Part shown: piece by piece, positions 1 through 9,608 of the stretch
How positions within the stretch are numbered: position 1 is the first letter of the stretch
Layout: every line of letters starts with the position of its first letter
Assembly (NCBI RefSeq): GCF_022458745.1
Contig: NZ_JAJJJF010000005.1
Coordinates: forward strand, 117,305 to 181,304
Direction: 5' to 3'
DNA length: 64,000 bases
From: Bacillus piscicola
GTDB taxonomy: Bacteria; Bacillota; Bacilli; Bacillales; Marinococcaceae
Program-made: the position numbers and the translations under genes
The notes under the pieces: model-generated
What the model was told of the DNA's origin: nothing
Databases searched by the model: none
Seen by the model: only the letters and a program-made list of their open reading frames with translations

Positions 1-1
1 A

Positions 2-598
2 GGTGCGGGGATACTTGTGTTAGTTGTTCTTGTACTAATCGTTCTTCCTAACAAAGAAGAGGAGAACATTCAGTCGTTCTTAACCGAAGAAGAATGGCCG
101 TTGGGAATAACAGTTGACGGAGAAAAAGCGAGCGGTTCAGGTAAAGAGGAAAGCGAGAATGGTTTGATTGCTGTTGACGTAAAAGGAGAAGTCAACAAAC
201 CAGGTGTCTATGAGCTTTCGAATGAAAAACGAGTTATTGATGCGATTGATTTAGCTGGGGGTGTTACTGAAAACGGCAACCCGAACTCAGTTAATTTTGC
301 AGAACGCCTGCGTGATGAAATGGTAGTGTATGTAGCAATAAAAGGAGACGAAGAGACTGGCGAAAGTACTGGAAAAGAGATAACAGGAAGCAGTGGGCAG
401 AATGATAAGGTCAGGATTAATTACGCTGATGAAACAGAGCTTCAAACGCTGCCTAATATTGGGCCGGCTAAGTCAGCAGCTATTATTACATTTCGTGAGG
501 AAAATGGTCAGTTCCAGAACAATGAGGACTTGTTACATGTACCAGGCATAGGAGAAAAGTCGCTTGAACAACTAACAGAATTAATTACCGTTAACTAA
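2..598 (+). CDS. comEA: ComEA, competence DNA receptor (5' end cut by window)
   Basis: Membrane-anchored double-stranded DNA receptor of the competence machinery, which hands DNA to the ComEC channel. The frame is open to the window edge, so the true start lies outside. Visible parts are a hydrophobic anchor at the extreme N-terminus, an acidic linker, an SLBB domain (about residues 50-110 of the visible part, with VDVKGEVNKPGVYEL) and a C-terminal helix-hairpin-helix DNA-binding domain containing LQTLPNIGPAKSAAII and VPGIGEKSLEQL. The stop codon sits at the very edge of a repeat element. The usual next gene, comEB, is not here. Family assignment is secure. Confidence 0.93.
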   Translation, partial: GAGILVLVVLVLIVLPNKEEENIQSFLTEEEWPLGITVDGEKASGSGKEESENGLIAVDVKGEVNKPGVYELSNEKRVIDAIDLAGGVTENGNPNSVNFAERLRDEMVVYVAIKGDEETGESTGKEITGSSGQNDKVRINYADETELQTLPNIGPAKSAAIITFREENGQFQNNEDLLHVPGIGEKSLEQLTELITVN

Positions 599-600
599 TC

Positions 601-935
601 GAATCAATTTCATAAGTACTTGATCAGATGATAAATACGAACAATATTATAAATAATTTATATACCATTCGTTGAACTCGTTATTCTTTATTGTTGATTG
701 TAGCGGAAGGCGGCGACTCCAACGGGAACAGCACGAGTCCGGAAATCCTACAAAATGAGATGAAGGAACAAAGGCTAAGATCGCTACGCCCTGTGGCAAC
801 GCCTTTGTGACCAACATCCTGCTGGCCCGAGGCCGTGCCCGTGGAAAGCGTCCGCCTGCAGTGGAGATCAACTGTTCGATAGCATATTCGGATGTTCGTC
901 TTATAACAACTGTAGTTGATTTATGAAATTGACTC
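601..935. repeat. MITE-like interspersed repeat with inverted ends (copy 1)
   Basis: The 335-bp non-coding element starts with GAATCAATTTCATAA (601-615) and ends with the near-perfect inverse TTATGAAATTGACTC (921-935), one mismatch in 15. AATC stands directly outside both ends (597-600 and 936-939), as expected of a 4-bp target duplication. The GC-rich core (about 703-870) resembles the cores at 16548-16785 and 31064-31320, for example CGCCTTTGTGACCAACATCC. No transposase is encoded. The left end recurs at 63908-64000. Family name is unknown to me. Confidence 0.7.
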
Positions 936-972
936 AATCAGTAAGTATTTTGATAAAAATAGTTCCAATTAG

Positions 973-2319
<1,347 letters not shown>

Positions 2320-2343
2320 GGCGGATATACATGCATCTATATG

Positions 2344-2375
2344 AGTGAGGGTATACTTTCCCTCACTGTATTTTT
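2344..2375 (+). terminator. Rho-independent terminator of metY
   Basis: An 8-bp stem AGTGAGGG / CCCTCACT with an 8-base loop is followed by GTATTTTT. It lies inside the longest possible comEC frame, which argues for a later comEC start. Confidence 0.75.
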
Positions 2376-2409
2376 GCATGGAGTTTACGGGAACTGGGGT
2401 GAAAACCGA

Positions 2410-4740
2410 TTGAAAAATAATGAATTGTTATGTGCAGCCGGTGTAGTAGCAGCCATGACACTTTCATTTAGCGGCTTCTCGAAGGGCATTGTCATGTTTT
2501 CTATCTTCCTGATATTACTTAGTATTCTGTTATTGAACCGGAAAGCATTTCTAATTTTAATCGGTTTAGGAGTATTGTTTTTTCTGCGTACGGAGTGGGT
2601 TACCTACCATACTGACACCCAGCTGACCGGTAATGAATCAGTATTGTCAGGAGTCATCACAGAGGGTCCCTACCGAGACGGAGACCGTGCTCAACTGCAG
2701 ATCACCTTGCCAAAAAAAGAGCGCCTGCTCGTCAATCTTTCGCTATCTCGTGAATCAGATATACGTACGTTACATTCTTTATCTCCAGGAACTGTCTGCT
2801 CCATCCGTGGTACCCTTACTTCCCCTTCTTCCGCTTCGAATTTCTATTCTTTTGATTATTCCCACTACTTACGAACCCAGTCGATATTTTGGACGTATGA
2901 CGTTGCCTCTTTAGACGAAATGAGCTGTATAAAGAAAAGCAACTTCACTATTTATACGATCAAAAAATGGCGCCACTTTGGGCTACAGTATCTAGATCAG
3001 CATTTTCCGGAACCTTTTAAAGGATTAGCAGCTGCCCTTATTTTTGGGGAACGACATTTTCTGCATCCTGATATTGAAAAGATGTACCAAAAATTAGGAC
3101 TCATTCATGTCTTAGCTGTTTCTGGTATGCATGTGGCTATTATTTCTGGTGTGCTGTTTTATAGTTTGCTGCGAATCGGCGTAATTCGGGAACATGCAGA
3201 AACTGTTTTACTGTTCTTGCTTCCGTTGTATGCTGTGGCTGCCGGAGGGGCCCCTTCTGTTATCCGTGCAGTATCATTAGTCATGACATTTCTCGTTCTG
3301 CAGAAAATGCGTTTGGATATCAATCCGTTTAAGTGGCTGGTGTCTGTTGCGCTAATCCTTCTCTTTCTTAACCCCTACTATCTCTTTCATATCGGCTTTC
3401 AATTATCATTTCTAATTAGTGGAAGTCTGTTATTATCCTGGCCGATCTTTAATCAACTCCCTACAAAATATGCACCAGTTATGGTCACTTTTGTAAGTCA
3501 GGTGGCAGCCTTCCCTGTACTCCTTTTCCATTTTCGTGAATTTTCCTTTCTTAGTTTCGGGTTAAACTTGCTAATTGTTCCGTTTATATCACTTTTCGTG
3601 CTTCCCTCCGCTTTTTTCCTTTTTGGACTCTCCTTTCTTCCCATGAGAATCAGTCAGGTTGCGATTCCATTTATTAATGGCTTTTTAGAACTTGTTCACC
3701 GTTTGTTGAAGAGTGCCTATCATTGGAATGGATTACAGCTTATATTTGGAAAACCGTCTTTGATAGTCGTTTGCATGCTATTTTTATGCATCTTTTGGTT
3801 ATTTTATCGTGTTGAACATTACGGCCTCAGCAAAAAAATCATTATTCCTATCGTTTTAGCGACATGTATCTGTGTTTTTCACATCGTCTTTCCGTACTTT
3901 CGCGCCGTTGGATACGTAACAATATTAGATGTAGGTCAAGGAGACAGCATATTAATTGAATTACCATTTCGTAGGGCGGTTTACTTGATTGACGGCGGTG
4001 GTACTGTACTTTTTCCGAAAGAGAAGTGGGCAGAACGCCGTAATGTATATGATCCCGGTGCGAATACGGTCGTACCGTTTCTAAAGGCAAAAGGGATACG
4101 GACAATTGATAAGTTGATCGTCAGTCACGGTCATAAGGACCATTATGGGGGTCTTCCTGCGGTCTTGGAAGAAATAGAAGTGAAAGAGATGGTGTATGCA
4201 AAGGGGAACGAATTTGAGCCAGAAGAGCTTCGTTTTTTGTACTCTGTAAGGAAGCAAAATCTACCAATTGCATGGGTGGAAGACGGTGATTTTTGGGAAA
4301 GTGGTAAAGCTGTATTCCGGGTGTTGTGGCCGGAAGGGGGTGTGAAGTCGGGCAACAATCGTTCCATCGTACTGTGGGCTCATTTTGGAGGCAGCAGCTG
4401 GTTATTTACAGGAGATCTTGAAGAAGAAGGGGAGCGGGCTATTTTGCATAGATATCCGATGCTCCAAGCAGATCTGTTGAAGGTTGGCCACCACGGAAGC
4501 CGTACGTCATCAACCGAGCCCTTCATTCAGCAAGTGAATCCTGTAGCCGCGTTTATTTCTGCGGGACGCTGCAGTCGTTTTGGTCACCCTCATGTAGAAA
4601 CGTTGGAGACATTGGCTAATCAGAAATCAAAAGTTTTCCGCACAGACTTGCAAGGAGCAATTCAAATTACTTTTAGTGACAGCCAAGTGCTCAACGTGGA
4701 ATCATATCTGTCTCCCCCAGCACGTTATGAATGCCCTTAA
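2410..4740 (+). CDS. comEC: ComEC, competence DNA channel with metallo-beta-lactamase domain
   Basis: Inner-membrane channel that imports transforming single-stranded DNA. Order: two N-terminal membrane segments, an OB-like soluble part, the multi-pass Competence domain (about residues 205-480, with GLIHVLAVSGMHVAIISG), and a C-terminal metallo-beta-lactamase-like domain with HGHKDH at about 573-578 and VGHHGSRTSS, the putative nuclease that degrades the non-transforming strand. The TTG start at 2410 follows GGGGTG and yields 776 residues, the usual size. The ATG at 2341 would put the metY terminator inside the gene, so I disfavour it. Confidence 0.92.
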   Translation: MKNNELLCAAGVVAAMTLSFSGFSKGIVMFSIFLILLSILLLNRKAFLILIGLGVLFFLRTEWVTYHTDTQLTGNESVLSGVITEGPYRDGDRAQLQITLPKKERLLVNLSLSRESDIRTLHSLSPGTVCSIRGTLTSPSSASNFYSFDYSHYLRTQSIFWTYDVASLDEMSCIKKSNFTIYTIKKWRHFGLQYLDQHFPEPFKGLAAALIFGERHFLHPDIEKMYQKLGLIHVLAVSGMHVAIISGVLFYSLLRIGVIREHAETVLLFLLPLYAVAAGGAPSVIRAVSLVMTFLVLQKMRLDINPFKWLVSVALILLFLNPYYLFHIGFQLSFLISGSLLLSWPIFNQLPTKYAPVMVTFVSQVAAFPVLLFHFREFSFLSFGLNLLIVPFISLFVLPSAFFLFGLSFLPMRISQVAIPFINGFLELVHRLLKSAYHWNGLQLIFGKPSLIVVCMLFLCIFWLFYRVEHYGLSKKIIIPIVLATCICVFHIVFPYFRAVGYVTILDVGQGDSILIELPFRRAVYLIDGGGTVLFPKEKWAERRNVYDPGANTVVPFLKAKGIRTIDKLIVSHGHKDHYGGLPAVLEEIEVKEMVYAKGNEFEPEELRFLYSVRKQNLPIAWVEDGDFWESGKAVFRVLWPEGGVKSGNNRSIVLWAHFGGSSWLFTGDLEEEGERAILHRYPMLQADLLKVGHHGSRTSSTEPFIQQVNPVAAFISAGRCSRFGHPHVETLETLANQKSKVFRTDLQGAIQITFSDSQVLNVESYLSPPARYECP

Positions 4741-4747
4741 AAATAAA

Positions 4748-4782
4748 AAAACCTTGTTATGCTCAGTGCAACAAGGTTTTTT
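4748..4782. terminator. Bidirectional terminator between comEC and yqzM
   Basis: The 11-bp stem AAAACCTTGTT / AACAAGGTTTT has A and T runs on both sides and lies between convergent genes. Confidence 0.85.
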
Positions 4783-4794
4783 CGTGGTAATTAA

Positions 4795-4947
4795 TTAAGA
4801 AAACTTACCGGCAACATCTACAACCGTAGCAATCACGAAAATTAATGTAAAGAAAACAAATGAGGCAACAAATGCTACAACGGCATCGTTAAAATCATTT
4901 CTCTTACATTGGACGTCCTTTTCAAACGGATTCTCGAACTCATTCAC
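4795..4947 (-). CDS. yqzM: YqzM, small membrane protein
   Basis: A 50-residue protein convergent with comEC, with one C-terminal membrane segment (AFVASFVFFTLIFVIATVV) after a charged N-terminus containing FEKDVQCKRNDFND. This matches the YqzM family found at this locus in bacilli; function is unknown. I chose GTG at 4947 because GAGGAGGG stands six bases upstream of it; the longer frame to 5010 lacks such a site. Confidence 0.75.
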   Translation of the reverse strand: MNEFENPFEKDVQCKRNDFNDAVVAFVASFVFFTLIFVIATVVDVAGKFS

Positions 4948-5304
4948 AGCTCTTCCCTCCTCGCTGTAAGCATCCCTTTTAGTATAAGACAAGTTTTTTA
5001 AAAAATCCACTTTCCCTAAAAAAATGTCCAGAAATGACTGTAAGAAGACAGGGAAAAACAGCCAGCCATATTGTCAAGAGTTGTCACCTATAAGGATTAC
5101 CTACATAGGATAACATAAAAGAGAGAAGCCAAACACCGTTAGTGAAAAGGGTTCCTAGGCCTTTTTATTAACGTTTATTATAAATGGAAAGCACCTTTAT
5201 AACGGTGCTTTCCTTTTCTCTTTTGCCCTTTCAGGATTGCAAAAAGGAAAGCTGTTCGCTACGATGAAGATGAATAAAAAAATTACAGGTCGGAGTGCCA
5301 CATT
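4948..5304. other. Intergenic region with two consecutive hairpins
   Basis: No gene is seen here. The stretch contains a long imperfect hairpin at 5137-5173 (CGTTA and AAAAGG pairing with CCTTTT and TAACG) and then a canonical terminator at 5186-5218. Because yqzM runs the other way, these structures do not end any annotated gene. A short non-coding transcript is possible but unproven. Confidence 0.5.
5186..5218 (+). terminator. Orphan Rho-independent terminator
   Basis: Perfect 10-bp stem GGAAAGCACC / GGTGCTTTCC with an 8-base loop and a TTTTCTC tail. No annotated + strand gene precedes it after the comEC terminator. Confidence 0.75.
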
Positions 5305-6330
5305 ATGAATTATTTAGAGCTTGCAAGGAAGATTCAGCAGAAAACCATTGATCCGTTATATTTGCTGTATGGTCCGGAAGATTTTTTCATTAAAGATATT
5401 ACGGAAAAAATCGTTTCGGCAGCTTTACCTCCTGAAGAACTCGATTTTAATTATTCCATTTTTGATATGAAAGAGACACCAGTTGAAGTTGCGGTAGCAG
5501 AGGGAGAGACTCTTCCGTTTTTTGGGGAAAAAAGGGTAGTCCTTGTAAAGAACTGTTATTTTTTGACGGCAGTCAAGCAAAAGAATGACATTGAGCATAA
5601 TCTGCCTCTTTTTGAAAGATATATAGCCAACCCTTTTCAAGAGACCGTGATGATCGTTACAGTTCCCCATGAAAAATTAGATGAACGTAAAAAAATAGTA
5701 AAGGCATTAAAAAAACATGGCACGGTTTTAGAAGCTTTTCCTTTCAATGGCAGGGATATGCAAGAATGGCTGGCTGCGTTTTATGCGGAGAGGCAATTGC
5801 ATATCACGGTTGACGCAAAGGAAAGGCTTATGCAGTTAGCGGGACAGGATATGAACAGGCTCATATCTGAGAGCGAGAAATTGTCTTTGTATGCAGGAGA
5901 AGAAAGGGAAATTACAGCAGGTATGGTAAATGAACTTGTTCCGAGGAATTTAGAGAATAACATTTTTGACTTGGTTGATCATGTAGTGCGCGGCCGTGCG
6001 GAGCAAGCTTTTCGCGTGTATTATGACTTGTTGAAACAAAATGAGGAGCCGGTCAAAATTTTAACTTTATTAGCAAGGCAGTTTCGGATGATTCTCCACG
6101 TTACCCAATTGAAGCGAAAAGGATATTCTCGGCAGAAAATAGCGGCCCAGCTAAAAGTGCATCCTTATGCAGTGAAAATAGCTGAAGCCCAGTCCCCTTT
6201 ATTTACCGAACAAAAGCTGAAGGAGATCTTAATAGAACTGGCTGATGCCGATTATGAAATCAAAACCGGTAAAATGGCAAAATCACTGCGCCTTGAAATG
6301 AGCATTTCGCGCTTCATGCATGTTACATAA
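5305..6330 (+). CDS. holA: DNA polymerase III delta subunit
   Basis: Clamp-loader subunit that opens the beta sliding clamp during replication. At 341 residues it matches the YqeN/HolA family: an AAA+-like N-terminal domain with YLLYGPEDFFIKD in place of a working Walker A, a middle lid domain, and a C-terminal collar domain (LLKQNEEPVKILTLLARQFR, then GKMAKSLRLEMSISRF). It follows the comE region as in B. subtilis and ends at a terminator shared with rpsT. Confidence 0.92.
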   Translation: MNYLELARKIQQKTIDPLYLLYGPEDFFIKDITEKIVSAALPPEELDFNYSIFDMKETPVEVAVAEGETLPFFGEKRVVLVKNCYFLTAVKQKNDIEHNLPLFERYIANPFQETVMIVTVPHEKLDERKKIVKALKKHGTVLEAFPFNGRDMQEWLAAFYAERQLHITVDAKERLMQLAGQDMNRLISESEKLSLYAGEEREITAGMVNELVPRNLENNIFDLVDHVVRGRAEQAFRVYYDLLKQNEEPVKILTLLARQFRMILHVTQLKRKGYSRQKIAAQLKVHPYAVKIAEAQSPLFTEQKLKEILIELADADYEIKTGKMAKSLRLEMSISRFMHVT

Positions 6331-6331
6331 T

Positions 6332-6360
6332 AAAAAACGACTCGGCGGGAGTCGTTTTTT
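6332..6360. terminator. Bidirectional terminator between holA and rpsT
   Basis: Stem AAAAAACGACTC / GAGTCGTTTTTT with a 5-base loop, serving both convergent genes. Confidence 0.88.
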
Positions 6361-6362
6361 TA

Positions 6363-6629
6363 TTATTGCGCGATTTCGTTTAAGCGTTGTTGCATTTTAG
6401 ATATATGGCGAGCTGCATTGTTTTTATGAATCATGTTTTTGCCAGCTGCCTTATCAAGTTTCTTCTCCGCAAGGATAAAAAGCTGTTTTGCTTCTTCCAC
6501 ATTGCTGCTGTCTGCCTTTTTGTAAAACTCCTTGATAGCGGAACGCATAGATGTCTTGAACGCTTGTTGTTTAACGCGCTTCGTCTCATTTGTAAGTACA
6601 CGCTTTTTTGCAGATTTAATATTAGCCAC
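6363..6629 (-). CDS. rpsT: 30S ribosomal protein S20
   Basis: Primary 16S rRNA-binding protein of the small subunit. The 88 residues begin ANIKSAKKRVLTNE after the initiator, the family signature, and are rich in Lys/Arg helices. The GTG start at 6629 follows AAGGAGGTG at close spacing; the upstream ATG at 6674 would add 15 residues foreign to S20. It stands alone on the minus strand between holA and gpr, as in B. subtilis. Confidence 0.97.
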   Translation of the reverse strand: MANIKSAKKRVLTNETKRVKQQAFKTSMRSAIKEFYKKADSSNVEEAKQLFILAEKKLDKAAGKNMIHKNNAARHISKMQQRLNEIAQ

Positions 6630-6714
6630 ATCGGTCACCTCCTTCAATCCGTCCATGTAAACGAATTGGATCACAAGAGGATTCTATCAAAAAACAGGAA
6701 GTTGCGCAACAGGA

Positions 6715-6743
6715 GAATAAAACGTAAAAGATTTCTCATAATA
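6715..6743 (+). promoter_or_regulatory. Forespore (sigma-G/F type) promoter of gpr
   Basis: GAATA (6715-6719) and CATAATA (6737-6743) are spaced by 17 bases, matching the -35 and -10 pattern of forespore sigma factors. The position, about 40 bp before gpr, fits the known forespore expression of this family. No sigma-A promoter competes here. Confidence 0.7.
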
Positions 6744-6783
6744 AGATTAAAAGCGAGTTTCTTTAGAGAAAGCAGGTGCTGCT

Positions 6784-7899
6784 ATGAAGGAAAATCTTGA
6801 CCTTTCCGCGTTTGCTGTTAGAACGGATTTAGCCATTGAAGAAAAAGAGCTTCTTGATGAGAAAGAGACGGAATCAACCCAGAGAAGCGAAGGTAGAAAG
6901 GGAATTATTGTTCAAGAAAAAGAAGCAGATGGTGTCAAGATAACAAAAGTAAAGATAGATAAAAATGGGGCAGAAAAGACTGGTAAAAAACCAGGAGAGT
7001 ATATTACTTTTGAGGCACAGGGAATAAGAAGGCAGGACACAGAGCTCCAACAAGTGGTAGAAAAAGTTTTTGCTTCCGAGTTTGCCGCTTTTTTGAAACA
7101 AATCGGGATAGGGGAACAAGCATCTTGTTTAATTACGGGGCTTGGCAACTGGAATGTGACCCCGGATGCACTCGGGCCGATGGTTGTTGATAAATTGGTT
7201 ATTACAAGACATTTATTCGAAGAAGCACCGGAACAAGTAGATAAAGGATTTCGTCCGGTAAGTGCTTTTTCTCCCGGGGTTATGGGGATGACGGGTTTTG
7301 AAACAGGGGATACAATCTCTGCTGTAGTCGATAAAACAAAGCCTGATTTTGTCATTGCAATTGATGCGCTCGCGTCAAGGTCAGTAGAGAGGGTCAACAC
7401 TACGATTCAAATATCCAATACTGGGATTCATCCTGGTTCGGGTGTAGGCAATAAACGTAAAGAATTAAGTGAAGAAACGTTGGGAGTTCCTGTTATTGCC
7501 ATCGGGATTCCGACTGTAGTAGACGCTGTTTCTATTACGAGTGATACGATTGACTTTATATTAAAACATCTGGGCAAAGAAATGAAGACGAAAGATTCTG
7601 CTAGAAAGGCCCTAACTCCTGCTGGTATGGTGTTTGGTGAGAAAACGAAACTAACGGAAGAAGACCTGCCTGTGAAAGAACAACGCAAAGCAATGCTCGG
7701 TATGGTCGGGGAACTTGAAGAATATGATAAAAGGCAACTCATAAAAGAGGTACTTGCTCCAATGGGGCACAATTTAATGGTCACTCCAAAGGAAGTAGAT
7801 GTTTTTATGAGCGACATGGCAAATGTCATTGCAGAAGGACTAAATGCAGCCCTCCATGACAGTATATCTCAGCACAGTACCGGCACTTATACGAAATAA
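6784..7899 (+). CDS. gpr: Germination protease GPR
   Basis: Aspartic-type endoprotease that starts degradation of small acid-soluble spore proteins during germination; made as a zymogen in the forespore. The 371 residues include a short N-terminal propeptide preceding [16 protein letters not shown], where processing is expected, and conserved segments such as TDLGN-like [17 protein letters not shown] and the glycine-rich [17 protein letters not shown] is GCAGGTG. A forespore-type promoter precedes it and a strong terminator follows, separating it from spoIIP. Confidence 0.95.
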   Translation: MKENLDLSAFAVRTDLAIEEKELLDEKETESTQRSEGRKGIIVQEKEADGVKITKVKIDKNGAEKTGKKPGEYITFEAQGIRRQDTELQQVVEKVFASEFAAFLKQIGIGEQASCLITGLGNWNVTPDALGPMVVDKLVITRHLFEEAPEQVDKGFRPVSAFSPGVMGMTGFETGDTISAVVDKTKPDFVIAIDALASRSVERVNTTIQISNTGIHPGSGVGNKRKELSEETLGVPVIAIGIPTVVDAVSITSDTIDFILKHLGKEMKTKDSARKALTPAGMVFGEKTKLTEEDLPVKEQRKAMLGMVGELEEYDKRQLIKEVLAPMGHNLMVTPKEVDVFMSDMANVIAEGLNAALHDSISQHSTGTYTK

Positions 7900-7935
7900 A
7901 ACAGCTTGGTGTAAAAACCGAGCTGTTTTTTCTTT
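7900..7935 (+). terminator. Terminator of gpr
   Basis: 11-bp stem AACAGCTTGGT / ACCGAGCTGTT (one G-U pair), 6-base loop, then a T run. Confidence 0.85.
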
Positions 7936-7943
7936 TCCTCAGT

Positions 7944-7972
7944 TCTAATCTATTAGTTTTTTCTCATAGAGT
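7944..7972 (+). promoter_or_regulatory. Possible sigma-E promoter of spoIIP
   Basis: CATAGAGT (7965-7972) matches six of eight positions of the mother-cell sigma-E -10 box, and TCTAATCT lies 13 bases upstream as a weak -35. spoIIP is known to be sigma-E dependent in B. subtilis. The match is partial, so the call is tentative. Confidence 0.35.
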
Positions 7973-7994
7973 AGAGAGTGAGGAGGAGGAAAAG

Positions 7995-9155
7995 ATGCCA
8001 CACAAAAAAAGAAAACAAATGTCAGGACAAAAGCGGACAAGCTTGAAGAAAATCATCCTAGCCGGTTTAACCGGGTATTTATTTATTATGTTTTTTATAA
8101 CTGTTATAACGTCTGTCCAGCAAGATCATTATTTTTCCTCCAGACAGCTGCATTCGTGGAGTACGAACGTACAGAAGGAATTGCTGGCTGCTTTTTTCAC
8201 TTATGAAAACAGGTATTTTCAAACTTCGGTGGAGGTTCCCAAACCGAATATATCCAGTATGTTGTTTGAATTTGTTACAAGGTTTAATGTTCAGGATCCG
8301 CGTACGCTGTTCCGCAGTGAGCTCCCGGGATTTGCGACATTTGACGGCCGAATTATCGTTGCCGGAGACGGCACGGACTTTACCACGATGCCGATTGAAT
8401 CAGCTCCCCCTTTAGAGGTACTGCTAGAGGAAAGGAAAGCGACGACAAAACGGTTGGAAATCGCAGACGACGATAAAAGTGAAGGGGAAACATCCACAGA
8501 TGGTGCGGTAGCCCACATCATTTCCACGCACAGTCGTGAATCTTACCTGCCAGAGCTGGAATCAACAGATGTAGCTTTTCATCCAGATGTGAATGTCACA
8601 TTAGTGGGCGACCGGTTAGGAAAGAAATTAAAGGAATACGGAATTGGTACAGATGTTGATAAAACAGACATTGAGAAAAAATTGCACGAAGCCGGAAAGA
8701 AATTTCCTGCATCGTATGATATGTCCCGTGAAGTGATTCAGAGTGCCATCTCTAATAACGATAAATTGGAAATGTTTTTTGATATTCATCGAGATTCCCA
8801 GCCCCGAGAAATAACAACAGTCACGATTAACAATGAAACAATGGCAAGAACGATGTTTGTAATCGGTGAAAATAATCCTCATTTTGAAAAAAACCTGGCA
8901 ATGGCAAAGGAAATCAATCAAAAGCTAGATGATAAATACCCCGGCTTAAGCCGCGGGGTCATTACAAAAGGAGGCGCAGGATCCAACGGTCGCTATAATC
9001 AAGATCTTTCGGAGAAATCGATCCTTATTGAAATGGGCGGAAAGGATAATACGCTGGAGGAAGTGTACAGGACAGCAGATATTATGGCGGAAGTAATTAG
9101 TGAATATTATTGGGAAGGAAAAGCGGAACCAGTGAAAGGGGATGAAAAAGAATGA
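7995..9155 (+). CDS. spoIIP: Stage II sporulation protein P, peptidoglycan hydrolase
   Basis: Amidase/endopeptidase of the SpoIIDMP engulfment complex, anchored in the mother-cell membrane. A basic N-terminus precedes one membrane segment (about 20-40). The SpoIIP domain covers roughly 170-375, with likely zinc or catalytic residues H179 (IISTHSRESY), H265 (FFDIHRDS) and E346 (SILIEMGG). Length 386 fits the family. It follows gpr as in B. subtilis, and its last four bases overlap the start of yqxA (ATGA), suggesting translational coupling. Confidence 0.95.
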   Translation: MPHKKRKQMSGQKRTSLKKIILAGLTGYLFIMFFITVITSVQQDHYFSSRQLHSWSTNVQKELLAAFFTYENRYFQTSVEVPKPNISSMLFEFVTRFNVQDPRTLFRSELPGFATFDGRIIVAGDGTDFTTMPIESAPPLEVLLEERKATTKRLEIADDDKSEGETSTDGAVAHIISTHSRESYLPELESTDVAFHPDVNVTLVGDRLGKKLKEYGIGTDVDKTDIEKKLHEAGKKFPASYDMSREVIQSAISNNDKLEMFFDIHRDSQPREITTVTINNETMARTMFVIGENNPHFEKNLAMAKEINQKLDDKYPGLSRGVITKGGAGSNGRYNQDLSEKSILIEMGGKDNTLEEVYRTADIMAEVISEYYWEGKAEPVKGDEKE

Positions 9156-9418
9156 GGGGCATTGTTATGTTACTAAGTGCGGCGGTTTTATTTTTAAGCG
9201 GGCTGATGACAGGCTATCAACAAGCACAAAGCACCTTGCTGGACACCACGACCCTGCGTGTTGCAGAACAAGTGAAAGATGTAGACCAGGAGGTGAAAGA
9301 AACTGAACAAGAAAGCAACTTAAAGATAGATTTATTAGAAAGACAAAAAAGGCTAAAAGAAACGCAAACCGAGAATATTTTTTCAAAAATTGGCCAGTCT
9401 CTCGATTTTTTCAAGTAG
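9152..9418 (+). CDS. yqxA: YqxA-like small anchored protein (DUF3679)
   Basis: An 88-residue protein with an N-terminal membrane or signal segment (VMLLSAAVLFLSGLMTG) and a charged, probably coiled-coil remainder ending FSKIGQSLDFFK. It matches the YqxA family that sits between spoIIP and lepA in bacilli. Function is unknown; co-transcription with spoIIP by 4-base overlap suggests a sporulation role, which is inference. Confidence 0.75.
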   Translation: MRGIVMLLSAAVLFLSGLMTGYQQAQSTLLDTTTLRVAEQVKDVDQEVKETEQESNLKIDLLERQKRLKETQTENIFSKIGQSLDFFK

Positions 9419-9475
9419 GCACCTTCCGACAAGCAGGTAATAATGGTTCACTTGGAAAACGGTAAATAGTAAACA

Positions 9476-9504
9476 TTGAAGAACGGGCATTCCGTTGCTA
9501 TAAT
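9476..9504 (+). promoter_or_regulatory. Sigma-A promoter of lepA
   Basis: TTGAAG (9476-9481), 17-base spacer, TATAAT (9499-9504), about 100 bases before the lepA start. Confidence 0.75.
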
Positions 9505-9529
9505 GAAAAATAGTGTTAGAGTACGGTAT

Positions 9530-9559
9530 AATCGTTGCGGGTCCTTTCCTGCAACGATT
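9530..9559 (+). other. Leader hairpin before lepA
   Basis: Perfect 9-bp inverted repeat AATCGTTGC / GCAACGATT lies in the predicted lepA leader, just downstream of the promoter. The following bases are only moderately T-rich, so it is either a weak terminator or an untranslated-region structure. Confidence 0.5.
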
Positions 9560-9608
9560 TGTTCGTCATATACAATCATTTTAAGAGCGCTGCAGGAGTG
9601 ATAATTCT

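Noticed and set aside
647..937. Minus-strand frame of 96 codons after comEA
   Set aside because: It runs through the MITE-like repeat and ends in its inverted repeat; no RBS or family pattern.
2341..2409. N-terminal extension of ComEC from ATG 2341
   Set aside because: It contains the metY terminator hairpin and has no RBS; TTG 2410 gives the usual length.
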